A DNA stretch of 64,000 nt from Gymnothorax reevesii (taxonomy: Eukaryota; Chordata; Actinopteri; Anguilliformes; Muraenidae): the NCBI GenBank assembly GCA_029721435.1, contig CM056582.1:42304611-42368610 (forward strand), read 5' to 3'. This document shows positions 1 through 11,687 of the stretch, in pieces. Position numbers and translations under genes: made by a program. The first letter of the stretch is position 1, and each line of letters begins with the position of its first letter. A model generated the notes under the pieces. That model was not told where the DNA came from, searched no databases, and saw nothing but the letters and a program-made list of their open reading frames with translations.

Positions 1-3000
1 GAAAAGTACATAGTCACAGTCTTGCCCACATTGAGAGTAAGACAGTTAAGTATCAGCCAATCCGACACCTTGTTTAAGGCCGAGCCACGAGGGCGGTTGG
101 GACGGTCGTTTTGACAGTAGTCCGTACATGTAGATAATGGCACAGCTTGTTGGCGATTTATTTCCATATATGAATGCAAAAGTAACGTTAGCCTACATAA
201 AATATTAATTTGCTTTAGCGGGGGTGATGTTGCCGGTAATCATTTCTGCAAACCTTTTTATATTTGACGATACAGTTTGCTCAACCTGTGCAACTATTTA
301 AAACTTAAATACGGTATAAAACACAATTGGATTATTAAATATCATGCTATTTTTGGTGAAGATTTTGTTTGTCAGGTATCATTTCTGCAATATTTATTGT
401 TCGGAGATAATGCATGCTTTTATGTACTATCAGGCCTATTTTATACTCAAGTGCTGATTTTTATTGTTTTTCCTGTTGCAAACCTGAAATTTAGTATAGC
501 CTATCCATTCCTACAGTAGGCTACATTGACCCGGTATCGATACAGAATTCGCTGGCGGAAAGTTATCTGTTCACGAATTTGCGGAAATTACTCAAGTTTT
601 TTGTGGATCAGTTAGTTTTCTTCAGTCCTTAGGAGTAAAGCCTTGCACAGTCATTTAGTGGCACGTCCTTTGTTCTGCAAATAATTTCCAGTTTCGCAAA
701 CAGCTCCCTTTGTCAGGGCGAACTTATGATATTCTTTGTTTATTAGCATTATTGCGTGCCCCCGGCCACAACGAAACAGACACATGTATTTTCCGCCAAT
801 TTTAGCCAGCATTAATCTATAGGGGATATCACAATAATTGGTCAAATTTATGGCTAACTGTTCCGTGTGTCGACATTTTGTCAGCTGGAATCCACGTGCG
901 CTGGCCTCAGTTCACGATGATTTGTACATCCATCGATATTTAACTGCTATCAGCGACTACGGATGATTCTTTCTACTCTTTCCAATTCAAGTAGGCCTAG
1001 TAAATGCCGAGTATACGTTAAAATGATCGGGATGAGACTACAAGTTCAGATTTAGAAAGGACATGAGTCATGATCAGCCCGTTGAGCCACAGAAAAACAG
1101 TTATGGGTGGGTGGGGTGATATTTTATTTCACACTGACTACAATAACCTTTCATAAAATGATTTCAGAAAAAATAAACAAGAATAAACATGTCTCATAAA
1201 CTACAAGTTTGAAAACCTACAAAATGGCTCATTCGTAAACTGAATTCAAGGAATTAAAAGCGGATACACTAGGCACTGATTCAATACAGCTCAGTTTGTG
1301 TCATCTCTATTTATCATTCATTCCCTAATATTCCCTTTAAGCACATTGTAGCTTATTAAAGAATTAATGACCTGGTCAGTGCGTGGCAGAAATTTTCTAT
1401 GAAATGCCCAACCATAAACTGACATCACATTCACAACTATGGAACCCGTCACGATACAACGCATTTCCCCAGAGATTGATTGGTCGAAGATTGACTCCTT
1501 GGCAAGAGACAACCTCGCACCTCTGCAGGTCCGAAAATGCATAATTTTGGAGAATAACGTGAGCATAAGCTCACAGGCTATTAAGTTGTATATTGCCAAT
1601 TTGTTCATTTATATTGCGGCTGGCTTTTCAAAACCAATAAATCAATTGCGGCACACTTCGCTGAAGACCTACCCACAAACTCTCAGGATCACAGTCTCTG
1701 CAATAAAGAGACATATTTAAAATACCAAAAAAAATTTCCTTCAAGAATACAATTTTTTATATTTCCCTGTCAAATTTATCATAATAGGCTATTTTTTTTC
1801 TTGTTTTTAAAACAGAGGATCAGCCACGCGCTTTCCAGGGGTCGCATAAGCTCTCACTTCCACTTTCACTGCAAGAGAAAATAAAAAGATGTAAAAATAC
1901 ATAACGGCAAACACACATAATTCTAACAAAATGCCTTCTATTCTATATCTTACACGCGGTACTACATTCAGTTCTGTAAACACCGTGCAACTAGGCCAAG
2001 GAGGGTCCTAGCTGAGGCGGAAGGTCTAAGCGTGTTTGCCTTAACAGCCAGCTAAAAGATGGTCCTCGCAGTCTCCATTATAATAATGGGGTCTGGCTAC
2101 AGCGTCAGCACTAGACCCCTGCCCCAGGCCTCACGTGATGACGTCTTTCACGTTCTGCTTTTAAATGGCCTGAGACGTGCCTAGCGGATGCTGCAGCCTT
2201 AATGTCTTAGTGGTTACAATATATCTGACTCCATATCAAATTTAAGATACAAATTTGTAGTTGCAATCTTTTGCGGTTATCATGCGTTTGCATAAATATG
2301 ATCGGATTTTAATTAGTCAATTTATTACCCAATTTGGAGCTCCGTTGTGCATCGGACTCATAACAGGTTTATACCCTACTCCGCCGGACCAAAACCATCT
2401 GAACTATCCAATCCGGCGAAAGAACTCAGAGGCTGGCAGCCTATCAAGCCAGTAATTTGACATAGCCTCGCTATGACTAGGGATTACCGGGGCCCACAGC
2501 GAGCAACTACAAAGGCACAACACACATCGTTCAGAGGCCTCGCGTCTTTTAAGATTTCTGCCTAAAAATATAAACGGAATCTTACCCGAAGCCAATATTA
2601 ATAGCGTCATACACAGCATGGAAAATCCACCTTATAACGCAGATGCCAAGCGTGTTGATCAGGCACGCGATTACGGTCTACGTTACTCAACTGGGATCCA
2701 GGAGTCCGAACCGGTAGGTATATGTTTGTCCAAAGTCAGAAACACACCACAGATGCGAATATCAATTTATTTCGCCAGGCAGGCACAAGCTTAAATTACA
2801 AGATCTAATTACATCGTTACAGAAAAGAGAAAAGAAGTCAATTCATACCTGGCGCAGCCCAAAACTACACATATACACAACGTATATGAGGGAAGGATGA
2901 ATACAAGCTTCCTCGACTTCTCTGTTTCCCCCTCTTTTATGCCCAATCTCTAGACTGCGTCCTATGGCGGGGTCATAGGTCGTTTTGGGTCATTTGAGCC

Positions 3001-3575
3001 TAGAATTCCAGAGGGGCTTTGGGAGGAGACATGACCACAGGGAAAACTAAAGCATAATTTTCCCTTAAAGTTATTGAAGGAGGGTATGGCACAAGTCCAA
3101 TTCGTTTGAAATATTCCCTATGAGATTTCAGAAATTACAAGGTTTAAAATGATACCAAACACAACCTACTTGCGTTAGAGTTGGTCATGAAACGTCCGAC
3201 ACAATACCGAATTACAAGAATAATCTGCATTAAGGCTATTATTCCACTCTTAACCTTCAGTATAGCAAAATACACATTATTCTGTGACATCGTGAGTGAG
3301 ATTAGTGTTTTACTCAGGAAATTAAAAGTCTTTTAGAAATATTTACCAAAACTGTAATGTATTGAAATTGTACGGGTGCAGTTATGTCAGAGTCCATTGG
3401 ATGGCACTGTGGAGTTGTCCGGCATGAGTCTCGCTGGCCAAAGGTTTGCGGACAGCAGTTTTCTGGTAGATTCCCAGGCATCTGCATTAACCATTAACCC
3501 TGTGGCAAGATGAGTTTGGCGCCCGAGAGTCTGGTTGAGTCCATTCCCATGACCCTGGGGTCATCTGCTAAATGT
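1..3575. other. No gene recognised; unclassified intergenic sequence
   Basis: I see no convincing coding region, RNA gene or known transposon here. Open frames are short, lack recognisable motifs and overlap on both strands. A CACGTGATGACGTC-type stretch near 2132 would fit bHLH and CREB-like sites by motif alone, but no gene follows it. Confidence 0.4.
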
Positions 3576-3661
3576 TGGAGCACGTATCCCAACAACGGTC
3601 AAACTGTTGGCGTAATGATGGGGCACGTATCTCAACAAGGGTCAAACTGTTGGCGTAATGA
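3576..3661. repeat. Two tandem copies of a 43 bp unit
   Basis: Units at 3576-3618 and 3619-3661 are nearly identical. Each contains GCACGTATC, CAAACTGTTGGCG and TAATGA; they differ at a few positions such as ATCCC/ATCTC and AACGG/AAGGG. A recent local duplication, with no sign of coding. Confidence 0.8.
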
Positions 3662-3744
3662 TTATGGCGCTAGATAATCCAGCCAAATAATCCTCTCTGT
3701 CTTTCCCGCTTACAGCATAGTGTATACCGAGTTTAACCTTTTTT

Positions 3745-3915
3745 TACTCCGTTCGCGACACTAATTTTTCGCAAGACAGATTACATTCAAAGTCAATGCA
3801 AAGACGCGAATAGCCTACACGTGAAATGCGTGTATTCGCGTCTTTGCATTGACTTTGAATGTAATCGATCGTACAAAAAAAATTTGTTTCGCTTTCAGTG
3901 TAAAAGCAGCCGTAC
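3745..3915. mobile_element. Palindromic MITE with perfect 33-nt inverted arms
   Basis: The arms 3780-3812 and 3833-3865 are perfect reverse complements, with a 20 nt spacer. Both contain the block CAAAGTCAATGCAAAGACGC. Outside the right arm, read on the minus strand, the terminus has TTACACTGAAAGCGAAACAA. This resembles the terminal inverted repeat of the 17820-18770 element (GCACACTGGACGCGAAAC), so I infer a small relative of that family. Outer boundaries are approximate. A microRNA hairpin is unlikely because the arms are perfectly paired and the ends look like transposon termini. Confidence 0.6.
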
Positions 3916-4379
3916 TCCTACTTCTGACAGAAATACGGAGATTTCTTTTCCAGTGTGAATAGGCTATTCATAAAATCAGACATCCCGTGTTAAAGTTACT
4001 TGACCCCAAGTCCTCACGTTAAACTAATCCCGTCAAAATAGGGTTACAAAGCGCATGCATTAGTACCCATGCGCGATGTGCTGCCGCAGACCTAAATGTA
4101 AACAAACTAATGTAGTACTGCAACATGGGGAGCACTTCACCAGGAGCTGGTGAACGATTTGTTGCATCCTTTGGATATGACGATTTCAGTCCGACTCATA
4201 ACAAAATAAAAGCCCTTACTGCGGTCTTTTTTCATGTTGCATCAATGCTGCTATTTGATAAAGGAGGGATGATAATAGGCTACAGTAGCCTACAGCTTTG
4301 TATTCCTGAGATATCGCGATGCTGTGTTCAAAGCAGAATGAGTGGCATGCAGCACTCATTAAGCCCATTATAGACTTGA

Positions 4380-4440
4380 GACTTGGACTTGAACTCAAAG
4401 ATTTGAGTCTTGACTTGGACTTGAGCTCAAAGATTTGTGA
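4380..4440. repeat. Tandem repeat of about 31 bp, two copies
   Basis: Two successive copies of a unit containing GACTTGGACTTGA and CTCAAAGATTTG. Simple low-complexity duplication with no coding evidence. Confidence 0.65.
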
Positions 4441-7268
4441 GCATCTCTGATCACTGCACTGCTCTTCTTTGACTGACTTCAATTCAAAATGGTCACCCAT
4501 TCTTTCTATTCCTATCAATGTGTCTTGTTTGCCTCCGGCTAAATTAGCAACGGTTTCTAAAGTCACAGTCAATTTACTCGCTAACTAATAAATAAACTGC
4601 ACGGGTAACGGACAAGTAATGCAAGCCTATTAGCAACGTGGTTTAGAGAGTGGCACATAGCTGGCTAGATAGCTACATGAACGACCGAGCCATACAAACC
4701 CACTAACATTACATTTGCACTCCATTTTAATTATTAAAAGAAATTTGAAACACTGACCTAGCTTGCTAAAGATTCTCCTCGGAAATAAATTGAAGCCACT
4801 GGTTCTAAGTATCTTCTGAAGAGCAGTTTATATTAAAGATCCCCTTTCATATAAATTTTGTTGCCTGTCCTGCGTTGTACTGAGCCAGGTTAGTGGTATA
4901 AAGCAGTTAGATACACTGTGGATAGCATGCGTGTATTTGCTGTTTGAACTGGCATGTTGTCCTAAAAAAAGTACATATCCACTCGACTCTTCTGTCCTCT
5001 GAGGCAAGGAAGCAATGTTGTGGTGTGTGCTGTCTTGCAGTCAACAACATAGCACTTTATGCACCTTGCTCTCTGTCTGGACATTATGCCAGGGGGGGTT
5101 GGTGTCTGCATAAAAATGGCACTTCTCAAAAGCAGCTCTCAAACAGTTGGTGGAGATGACCAGCTGTGGGGCAAAATGTTTCTCACGAGCCTGTATTTGA
5201 CATAGGATGGGGAGCAAAATCGGATGCCAAGTTTGATGAAAAAGGCAGCCCAAAAAAAAACTGACAGGGTTGTCTCATTTCATAGTCTGTATATTGGTAG
5301 ACACTGCAGATACTGAAATGTACAAGTTTTTCATAATATGTCCCCTTTAGATATGACACATACACCCACACACGCGCAAAACACACGGGCACATAATGAC
5401 GGCATCTGACAAAATGAATTTTGTTTTAGCCTTTCCATTTTGAAATGCTGAAGCAGGATGACATTTGTTCAGCATTGAAGAGTAATGATTTAACTGCGCA
5501 AACACAGCAGGGCTTTGGGGTAGAGCCACACAGAATGCTGAACTCCCGGCCCGCCATTCCCCATCACAGAGCATCACCCCCCATTAATCATCTGTCAAGC
5601 TGCTTCATGGGCACCATCACATTCAAATGTCAGGTTTCATAATTGCCCTTATTGTCCTGCTGCACATTTCACAAAAGGCCAAAGGCTGATTTTTAAACTT
5701 CTATTTTACTGAGAGATCAAGCAGCACAGGAAGTTTGCTCAGCACAGAGGTGAGTGGGATCTGCGGGCAGGCAGCTCAGAACTGTGTTAAAATCATTTTA
5801 TCGAACTGTTTGTCCCTGTTTTTTTGTGTGTGCCAGGGTTAAGTATGTCATGCTTCTTGCTTTTCCATTCTGCTTCTTACTAATGAACATAATTTGTGTC
5901 TGTGTCTTTCTCCCACTCTTCTCAATCTCTGTTCATTTAACATGAAATCTAGGAAGATCAAGCCCTACAAGTCAAAATACGGTTTCTTATTCTGTTGTTA
6001 ATGGCTCCCGAAATCTTGTTCCAAACCTCGCATCTGCAGATGTACCTTGAAATGCAATTGCTGTTCCTTCTGCTCCCTTGTCTAAAATGTTTCTTCCTGA
6101 AAATCACCGAAGTGTTCCCTGAACCGTTCCCCAAAGTCTCCTTACCAGAAAAACCCTTTGCACAAAATCTCCGCCTCATTCACCAAAATATCTTTTGTAA
6201 AATGCTTTGCCCATATTACGGGGGCACTACCGCCAAAAACCATAAAAATGTATTTCTACAGTTTAAACAGTGCAGTACTAGTGATACAAAACCCTGTCAC
6301 TTGCAAGACGATAATTTTACTTCCCACAAATGAGTGATCATCGTCTAGACCTTACATGAAGCAGCCTGCCCTGACCTCCAAAACACAGTCCAAGATGGTT
6401 ATTTGCAACCTCAGTTCCATAAGAATTGGGACAGCATGCGAAAGGCAAATAAAAACAGGAATACATTTTGAAATTCTGTCCATTAAGTTCAAATCAGAGC
6501 AAAGAAAAAAATTCATGGTTTCACCCAGGCTGTATTGATTTTTATACATATTTACAATGCTGAATTTTATACCTGCGACACATCGCAAAACAACTGAGAC
6601 AGAAGAATGGGAAAACTAGAAAACTTGCACAATCTTCAGTAAAGCAGCCACTTGGAATATGCCGCAAGTAAACATGTATATTAATAACGGGTAAGTATAT
6701 CAATTATGGTCACATAATGAGCACAAAATGATCAGTCACAAAAGGCATGGTTGTTTACTGGTAAGATGGTTTCAGATTGTTGACTTTAAGTTACTTAGTG
6801 CTAAGCCTTGCGTTTTTTAAGGTTCACCACTTTTGCAAAAGTTGGGTGAAGAAATACTGCATTTGGAGCAGTTTAAAGGTGTCATCCCACAGGAAACCAT
6901 GTATTACGTGTTCTTTCTGAAGTGCCATCGGTCAACATGAGTTGCGTATGCATGCTGTGTGTGAACATCAATATCAACCCCCACTCTGTGTAATAACGAA
7001 TTGAAAAAAGTACATGGAAAAACAGGCGAATCAGAAAAGCTCGACAAACCCACATAGGTTTGTGAATTATTATTCATGGTCTTGCCCATTTTGACTTTTT
7101 TTTACTTTGACTGAAACAAATACAAGTGAGAAAATCGGCAACATGTCAGAAGTAGAAAACTGCCAAAAATGATTTGTACCTGTAGGAAATGGTTCACGTC
7201 GTGTACTTGTAATCGGTACATTTTGTACTTGTAAAACTGAATAAAATTGTTTGTTAATGGTGTTTTTT
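4441..7268. other. No gene recognised
   Basis: No supported gene. Around 6395-6480 there is weak similarity to the terminus of a fish mariner-type element (AGAATTGGGACAGCATG followed by AATAAAAACAGGAATAC), but no second end is visible. A short CA-rich stretch lies near 5358. The remaining open frames have no motif that I recognise. Confidence 0.4.
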
Positions 7269-7400
7269 ATTTGCAAACTGCACTGTATTTGTTTGCAAAT
7301 CATTTTTATATTTGCAAACCACACCTTGTTTGCACGTGAATCATTTTTATATTTGCAAATCACATTGTATTTGTTTGTGAATCTTTGTGCATTTGTAAAA
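7269..7400. repeat. Minisatellite-like array, about 41 bp x 3
   Basis: Three degenerate units start with ATTTGCAAA (about 7267, 7308 and 7349), contain TTGTTTG and end in TGAATCATTTTTAT or similar. AT-rich and non-coding. Confidence 0.6.
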
Positions 7401-7439
7401 CATGTTCGGTTTGTATACTAGGTTTTGGCAGTAATTTGA

Positions 7440-8035
7440 CTCCATAGAACCCTCCAGTCCAGTTTCAGTCAGAATAATACTTATTGACTATTTCCTTACT
7501 TCAGTTAAATCTTGTGAATGTAACTGAATGCTTCAGGCCAGTTTTTGGCAGTCCTTTTTCTATGAACCATATCATGTTCAGCTGCGCAATCATGTGCAAG
7601 TTCAGAGAATACATATATATGATGACTATAAATAATAGTAGATTTACATGGTATCAACGGCATGTCGAATTTTTGCTTCAGAAAACTGATTTTTCTGAAC
7701 TACTAATTGGGATACCATTCGCTCACTGGAGCTGAAGTGCTTGCTACAGAGGACAATGATTTTTCCTGTCACAAGAAATCTTTTTTTTTGAATTTCTGGA
7801 TAGCAGTTTGCACATCAGGCTTAGCTGAGGAGTTTAATTCATGCAACTCCTGAAAAAAAAGGGATTGGAGTGAACTCGTCTACATTCTAAACTCGGTTCG
7901 AGCTCGGCTTGCTAGTGAATATTCAATAACTGATCAGGGTGTGCCATCTAGTGATGTAATAGTGTTACTGCGTGCATAAATAGAGCAACTCCATGTCCGC
8001 AGGTGGACACAACCGCACATAGGCGTTTAAGTGAA
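7440..8035 (-). mobile_element. Copy 1 of the TTAACCCCTTTCTGCAG repeat family (family C), partial
   Basis: On the minus strand this matches the repeat at 35452-36400. Shared blocks include TCAGCTAAGCCTGATGTGC, TTTTCTGAAGCAAAAA and the region around ACCCTCCAGTC. The canonical TTAACCCC terminus has been lost here. No coding capacity. The family has five copies in this window (also at 35.45, 43.43, 49.64 and 51.94 kb). The TTAA-CCC end suggests a non-autonomous piggyBac-like element, but the opposite end has not been located. Confidence 0.6.
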
Positions 8036-8228
8036 TGCTGCCGGGTAGTGGCCCAGGATGGTCGGGATTTAGATTAGCATACGTATTATCTTACGTCCTA
8101 TTCGCAGTGAGAGAAGTACCCCAGGCATCAGCCTAGTTTTCTGCATTCGAGTTGCTGTATGGCTGCTAACCCTTCGGGCTCCTGGGTCAGGCTACAGAGT
8201 CGTGGGAATCCGAGCCCGCCCCGCTACG

Positions 8229-8450
8229 CATGATGGTTGAACACATTCACCAGATGCATGACCGGATCCCGTTGGTGAAGGAACATATGGAAGAAGCGCA
8301 ACAAGCATAACAACAAGTTTATGATTGGAGCCCCAGCCGAGAGAATTCAAACCAAGGGAGAAAGTTTTGGTGCTGGTACCAGCCTCAGAGAGCAAGTTCC
8401 TGGCCTCCTGGCAGGGTCCCTACTATATTATCTCGGAAGGGACAGGCCGA
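8229..8450 (+). pseudogene. Gypsy integrase C-terminal fragment
   Basis: Read across short frame changes, the translation contains EEAQQ-like residues, then FKPREKVLVLVPASESKFLA, then SWQGPYYI. This is the C-terminal 'KVLVLVP...WQGPY' block of Ty3/gypsy integrases, which joins the catalytic core to downstream pol. The catalytic core itself is missing. It is non-functional: isolated, frameshifted and followed by a tandem duplication instead of the RT. Confidence 0.75.
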
Positions 8451-8453
8451 GAA

Positions 8454-8561
8454 TGTCCTGTGGGGATTGCCATAGGAAGCAGCATTTGTGGCTCTGTGCT
8501 TGCAGCCTGTCCTGTGGGGACTGCCAGTAGAAGCAGCATTTGTGGCTCTGTGCTTGCAGCC
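8454..8561 (+). repeat. 54 bp tandem duplication inside the gypsy relic
   Basis: Units 8454-8507 and 8508-8561 both start TGTCCTGTGGGGA and end GTGCTTGCAGCC. 54 bp is a multiple of three, so the frame is kept. They sit where the RT domain should be, between the integrase tail and RNase H. Confidence 0.8.
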
Positions 8562-8600
8562 GGTACTGCATATGCCCAATTTTACCCTCCCCTTTGTGTT

Positions 8601-8811
8601 GCAGATGGATGCTTCGTAGGCAGGTTTGGGTGCGGTGCTGTCCCAAGTGTTCCAGGGAGAGGAAGACACTCTAATATGCCTAAGCAGTAAGCAGCGCCTC
8701 AGCGAGACCAAACACACTGCAGTAGAAAGAGAGGCCCTTGCCATCAAGTTGGCATTGGAATCCCTCCGCTACTCCCTGCTGAGATGCCCCTTCACTGACC
8801 ATGCCCCCTTA
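8601..8811 (+). pseudogene. Gypsy RNase H, first half
   Basis: The frame shows a DAS motif, an in-frame stop (TAG at 8617-8619), then GLGAVLSQV, LSSKQRLSETK, EREALAIKLALESLRY and DHAPLQCL. These are hallmarks of the RNase H domain that follows RT in Ty3/gypsy pol. The domain stops at 8811, where a Tc1 is inserted, and its end resumes at 10883. Confidence 0.8.
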
Positions 8812-9002
8812 CAGTGCCTGACAAAAGTCCTGTCACTTATCCAAGTTGTAGGAACAAAAAATAATAACCTGACTTGTAGCTGATCAACTGCAATCAAAAA
8901 ATAGCGTATATGAAAGGCAAAGCCCTCTAGATTATGCGAAGTGTACCAAAATTGAGTTTTGTGTCATTCATTGAGTTTTAATATTTAATTAGTACAGAAA
9001 GG

Positions 9003-9441
9003 TGTGATGCTGTAGGCGTTTGGACGCCAGGAGCAGTGGCTCGAAATAAAAGACAAATGTAGCAATGTGCTGATCTAAAACAAATGGAAATAACAAAGCT
9101 CGCGCTACCTACGGACCTTACGTCGTCCGTGGTAGCCCAAAGGGGACCTCAAACAATTAACCAAAAGAAAAGGGAAATAACCCTGATAAATTCCTTACTC
9201 ACTCACACTAATACTTAAAGCAGCTAAGATCCTGCCAATACTCTCACTTCTCAAAATACCTTACCGGCTCAAGCGTCAAAAGCAGAGTGACACTCCAGCA
9301 ACACGAACGAGGAAAGGCAGGAGGTTAAATAGAGTCCGGGCACCGCCCCCAATCAATGCCAGCTGGCTAAGGAATCCGATGGTGAGCAAACCGATATCGT
9401 CCCGTAACAAAAGGAGCTAACAGAGCTCCCAAACCATGACA
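9003..9441 (-). mobile_element. Solo LTR, 439 bp, with AAAGG target duplication
   Basis: The insert starts TGTGATGCTG and ends CCATGACA (TG...CA) and is flanked by AAAGG at 8998-9002 and 9442-9446, the 5 bp duplication expected of an LTR retroelement. On the minus strand it has a CTCTATTTAACC TATA-like box in its first half. No internal sequence, primer site or coding region is present, so it is a solo LTR left by LTR-LTR recombination. It interrupts the Tc1, giving the nested order gypsy, then Tc1, then LTR. Confidence 0.85.
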
Positions 9442-9619
9442 AAAGGTCAGATTTTCCTTGGACAAAAGTTTTGTCGCATTGAAAAAAAAAAGTGGAAATT
9501 ATACATGCACTTTATTTTGAATACACAAATATGCCACCATAATATTAGAACATAAATTCATGGTGCTTAGGAAAAAAGAATTGATATTGCATAGACTCCC
9601 ATGAGCTTGGAGGGCTGTA

Positions 9620-10528
9620 TCCATACATCTTGGCAATGACTGAAATAATTTGATGATGAAATCATCTGGAATGGCAAAGAAAGCAGTTTTACAGGACTCC
9701 CAGAGTTCATCAAGATTCTATGGTTTCATCTTCCAAGCCTCTTCCATCATCTTACCTCTGAAATGCTCAATAATGTTCATGTCAGGTGACTGGGTCAGCC
9801 AATCCTGGAGTACCCTCACCCTCTTCGCTCAGGAACACAATTCAGGAACTGTGATGTGGAGACAGAAATATGAGAAGGAGCAGCAGTATGAGTTGGGCAG
9901 CAAGAACGTCTTGATATTTCAGGCTGTTGATGTTGCCATCCTCTCTGCAGATCTTTCTCACCCTCCCATACTGGCTGGAACAACAAGCCATGATTTTTCC
10001 TCCACCAAACATGATTGTTTTCTGGGAGAATCTTGGGTCCACGAGGGTTCCAACAGGTCTTTTCCGGTGACTGGGATGCAGTTCAATGGATGATTCGTCA
10101 GAAAAACCAGCCACTTTCAGCCACTTTTCCAGTATCAATCCTTTCTGCAAGCTGTGGGCCTTGGCAAATGCAATGCAGGTTATTTGTTTTCTGTTTAATG
10201 CAGGCTTCTGTGTACTAATTTGGCCATGAAAACCACTTTGAGAGAGAATTTGACGAACTTTGGTGACATTTCCTCATGTAGCTTTGCTGTAGTTGAAGAA
10301 GGGCTAGCCTTGTACAGTTGAAGTAACAAACGGTCCTTTCAAACAGTTGTCATACCAGGGTCTGTCTGACCTGCACTTGCCACGAACATCACCAGTTTCT
10401 TCAAATATTTTTCTTATCCCCTCCACTTGACATTTGGACACATTAAAGATGTCTGCCACCTCAGCAGCAGACTCAGTCTTCAGGCTCTTGATGATCAGCA
10501 GTTTGGTCTGTAGTTGAATCTTTGGCAT
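9620..10528 (-). pseudogene. Tc1-like transposase pseudogene
   Basis: The N-terminal part (10304-10528) begins MPKIQLQTKLLIIKSL and has the AAEVADIFNVSK helix-turn-helix region. A second open segment (9842-10150) carries the start of the catalytic domain, FSDESSIELHPSHRKRPVG, with the first catalytic Asp in FSDES. The rest, toward 9620, contains several stops and frame changes, so the second Asp and the Glu region are not in an open frame. Normal family length is about 340 residues. It cannot encode an active enzyme. Confidence 0.85.
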
Positions 10529-10882
10529 GTTGTCAGAGGTCTAGTCCCACCTCATATGAAAGTCTGGTGCGCTGGGGTTATTTCTATACACATCTGGGAA
10601 TGTGTTAATTACAGTATTTGTCATCGGTTAAACTCTAATCTGTGATTCGTTGCATCATCTGAAGAGACTTTTGTCCCAGCAAAAACGCATGTTATGGGCT
10701 TTGCCAGGCTGTGAACCTCAGAACCATTTTTGACGGTTTCATTTGGCACCAAATTATTAATGTTAAAGCCCTTGACATTGAAATGGACCATTTATTTTAA
10801 CAATTGATTGGTTATAAATAAAGTTATACACTATGTTTAGTTACTATATCTTTATGCGACAAGACTTTTGTCGGGCACTGTA

Positions 10883-11033
10883 CAGTGGATGAGCAAGGAA
10901 AAACGGCAAGGTCAAATGCTGGTTTCTCTCGCTGCAGGAGTTTTCGTTCCACGTGGTGCACAGGCCGGGAGTGCTGCACACCAACGCAGATGGGCTTTCC
11001 TGAAGACAAGCACTCTAGGCACGAGAGACGGGA
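10883..11033 (+). pseudogene. Gypsy RNase H, C-terminal piece
   Basis: Downstream of the Tc1 the relic continues. In one frame the residues LQEFSFHVVHRPGVLHTNAD can be read, the typical end of a Ty3/gypsy RNase H (F-V-HRPG...NADGLS). A polypurine tract and LTR follow directly, so no integrase comes after RNase H. Confidence 0.75.
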
Positions 11034-11042
11034 AGTGAATCT

Positions 11043-11051
11043 AAGGGGGGG
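11043..11051 (+). other. Polypurine tract of the gypsy relic
   Basis: AAGGGGGGG lies 5 bp before the TG that opens the LTR. This is the expected plus-strand primer position for a retroelement 3' LTR. Confidence 0.6.
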
Positions 11052-11056
11052 CTATA

Positions 11057-11687
11057 TGACAAACGGGCGTAGCCATGCCCCTCAACCACGTCAACACCTC
11101 CGTAACAGCCAATCCTCCCCCTTGCTCCCACTGCAGAGCAGAACCTCAGCACCCTGGACAGCGGCGGGAGAGCCAATGCCCGTTTAGCACTTCCTAGACT
11201 TGCATATAGCTGGACAGTTTCCACCAGCTGCGAGTCATAAGGCTTTGCAGGCCTGGGAATAGAGCCCACAGGGTGACACAGCTGCAACCCATAATAATGA
11301 GAGCTGACCACAGCTTTAAAGGGAGAACAAGAGTGCGGACGTAAAGCTTGTGTCTAACCCTTCTTATGTTTTCCCACTCTTAAGATTCCGATGGTGGGGA
11401 GACTGGGCATTCAGACAGTGCCCCGCAAAGCCTGAATGTGACGGGAGCACTTTAAGAAAACCCTAGAAAAGCATCATCCAGTCGACACCAGAAAGATATG
11501 CCGCCTGAACCCCATAGTCCTGACTAGGGAGGTTTTGCCTGGTTTGCAGAAAGCTATTTAACCTGTGTTTACGAAGTGTCCGCGCTATCATTGCGCCTTT
11601 CTGTTTTGAACGTTTAATAAAATGACCGCCCTATGTGCCAGCTTTGGCGCGCCTAGTCTGTGTCATATCTTTCAGTGTCCCGTGACA
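11057..11687 (+). mobile_element. 3' LTR of the gypsy relic, about 631 bp
   Basis: Starts TGACAAACGGGCG just after the polypurine tract and ends CCCGTGACA. It contains a TATA-like AGCTATTTAACC near 11551 and an AATAAA signal near 11617, in promoter then polyadenylation order. No matching 5' LTR is present upstream. Confidence 0.75.

Larger units (their letters stand above)
8812..10880 (-). mobile_element. Tc1-like transposon, about 1.63 kb plus a 439 bp solo LTR
   Basis: The ends are CAGTGCCTGACAAAAGTC (left) and its inverted counterpart GACTTTTGTCGGGCACTG (right), flanked by duplicated TA (8810-8811 and 10881-10882). Transposase remnants read on the minus strand. Removing the inserted LTR and its 5 bp duplication leaves about 1625 bp, the usual Tc1 size. 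It sits inside gypsy RNase H coding sequence, so it is younger than that element. Confidence 0.9.
8229..11687 (+). mobile_element. Gmr1-like Ty3/gypsy relic, 3' half, split by a Tc1
   Basis: In order: an integrase C-terminal segment (8229-8450), an RNase H segment (8601-8811, resuming at 10883-11033), a G-rich polypurine tract (11043-11051) and an LTR (11057-11687). RNase H is therefore the last pol domain before the LTR and integrase lies upstream of it. This is the pol order of the Gmr1 group of vertebrate Ty3/gypsy elements. The RT and most of the integrase are deleted. The 5' LTR, gag and protease are absent. A 2069 bp Tc1 (8812-10880) interrupts the RNase H at a TA. Confidence 0.75.

Noticed and set aside
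3780..3865. A microRNA hairpin
   Set aside because: Perfect 33-nt pairing with transposon-like termini; no bulges or conserved mature-type features.
7070..7363. A 97-residue minus-strand frame
   Set aside because: It runs through a degenerate 41 bp tandem array; the repeats explain the frame.
8325..8690. A 121-residue frame as a novel protein
   Set aside because: It starts in gypsy integrase sequence and runs through the 54 bp duplication into an out-of-frame RNase H.
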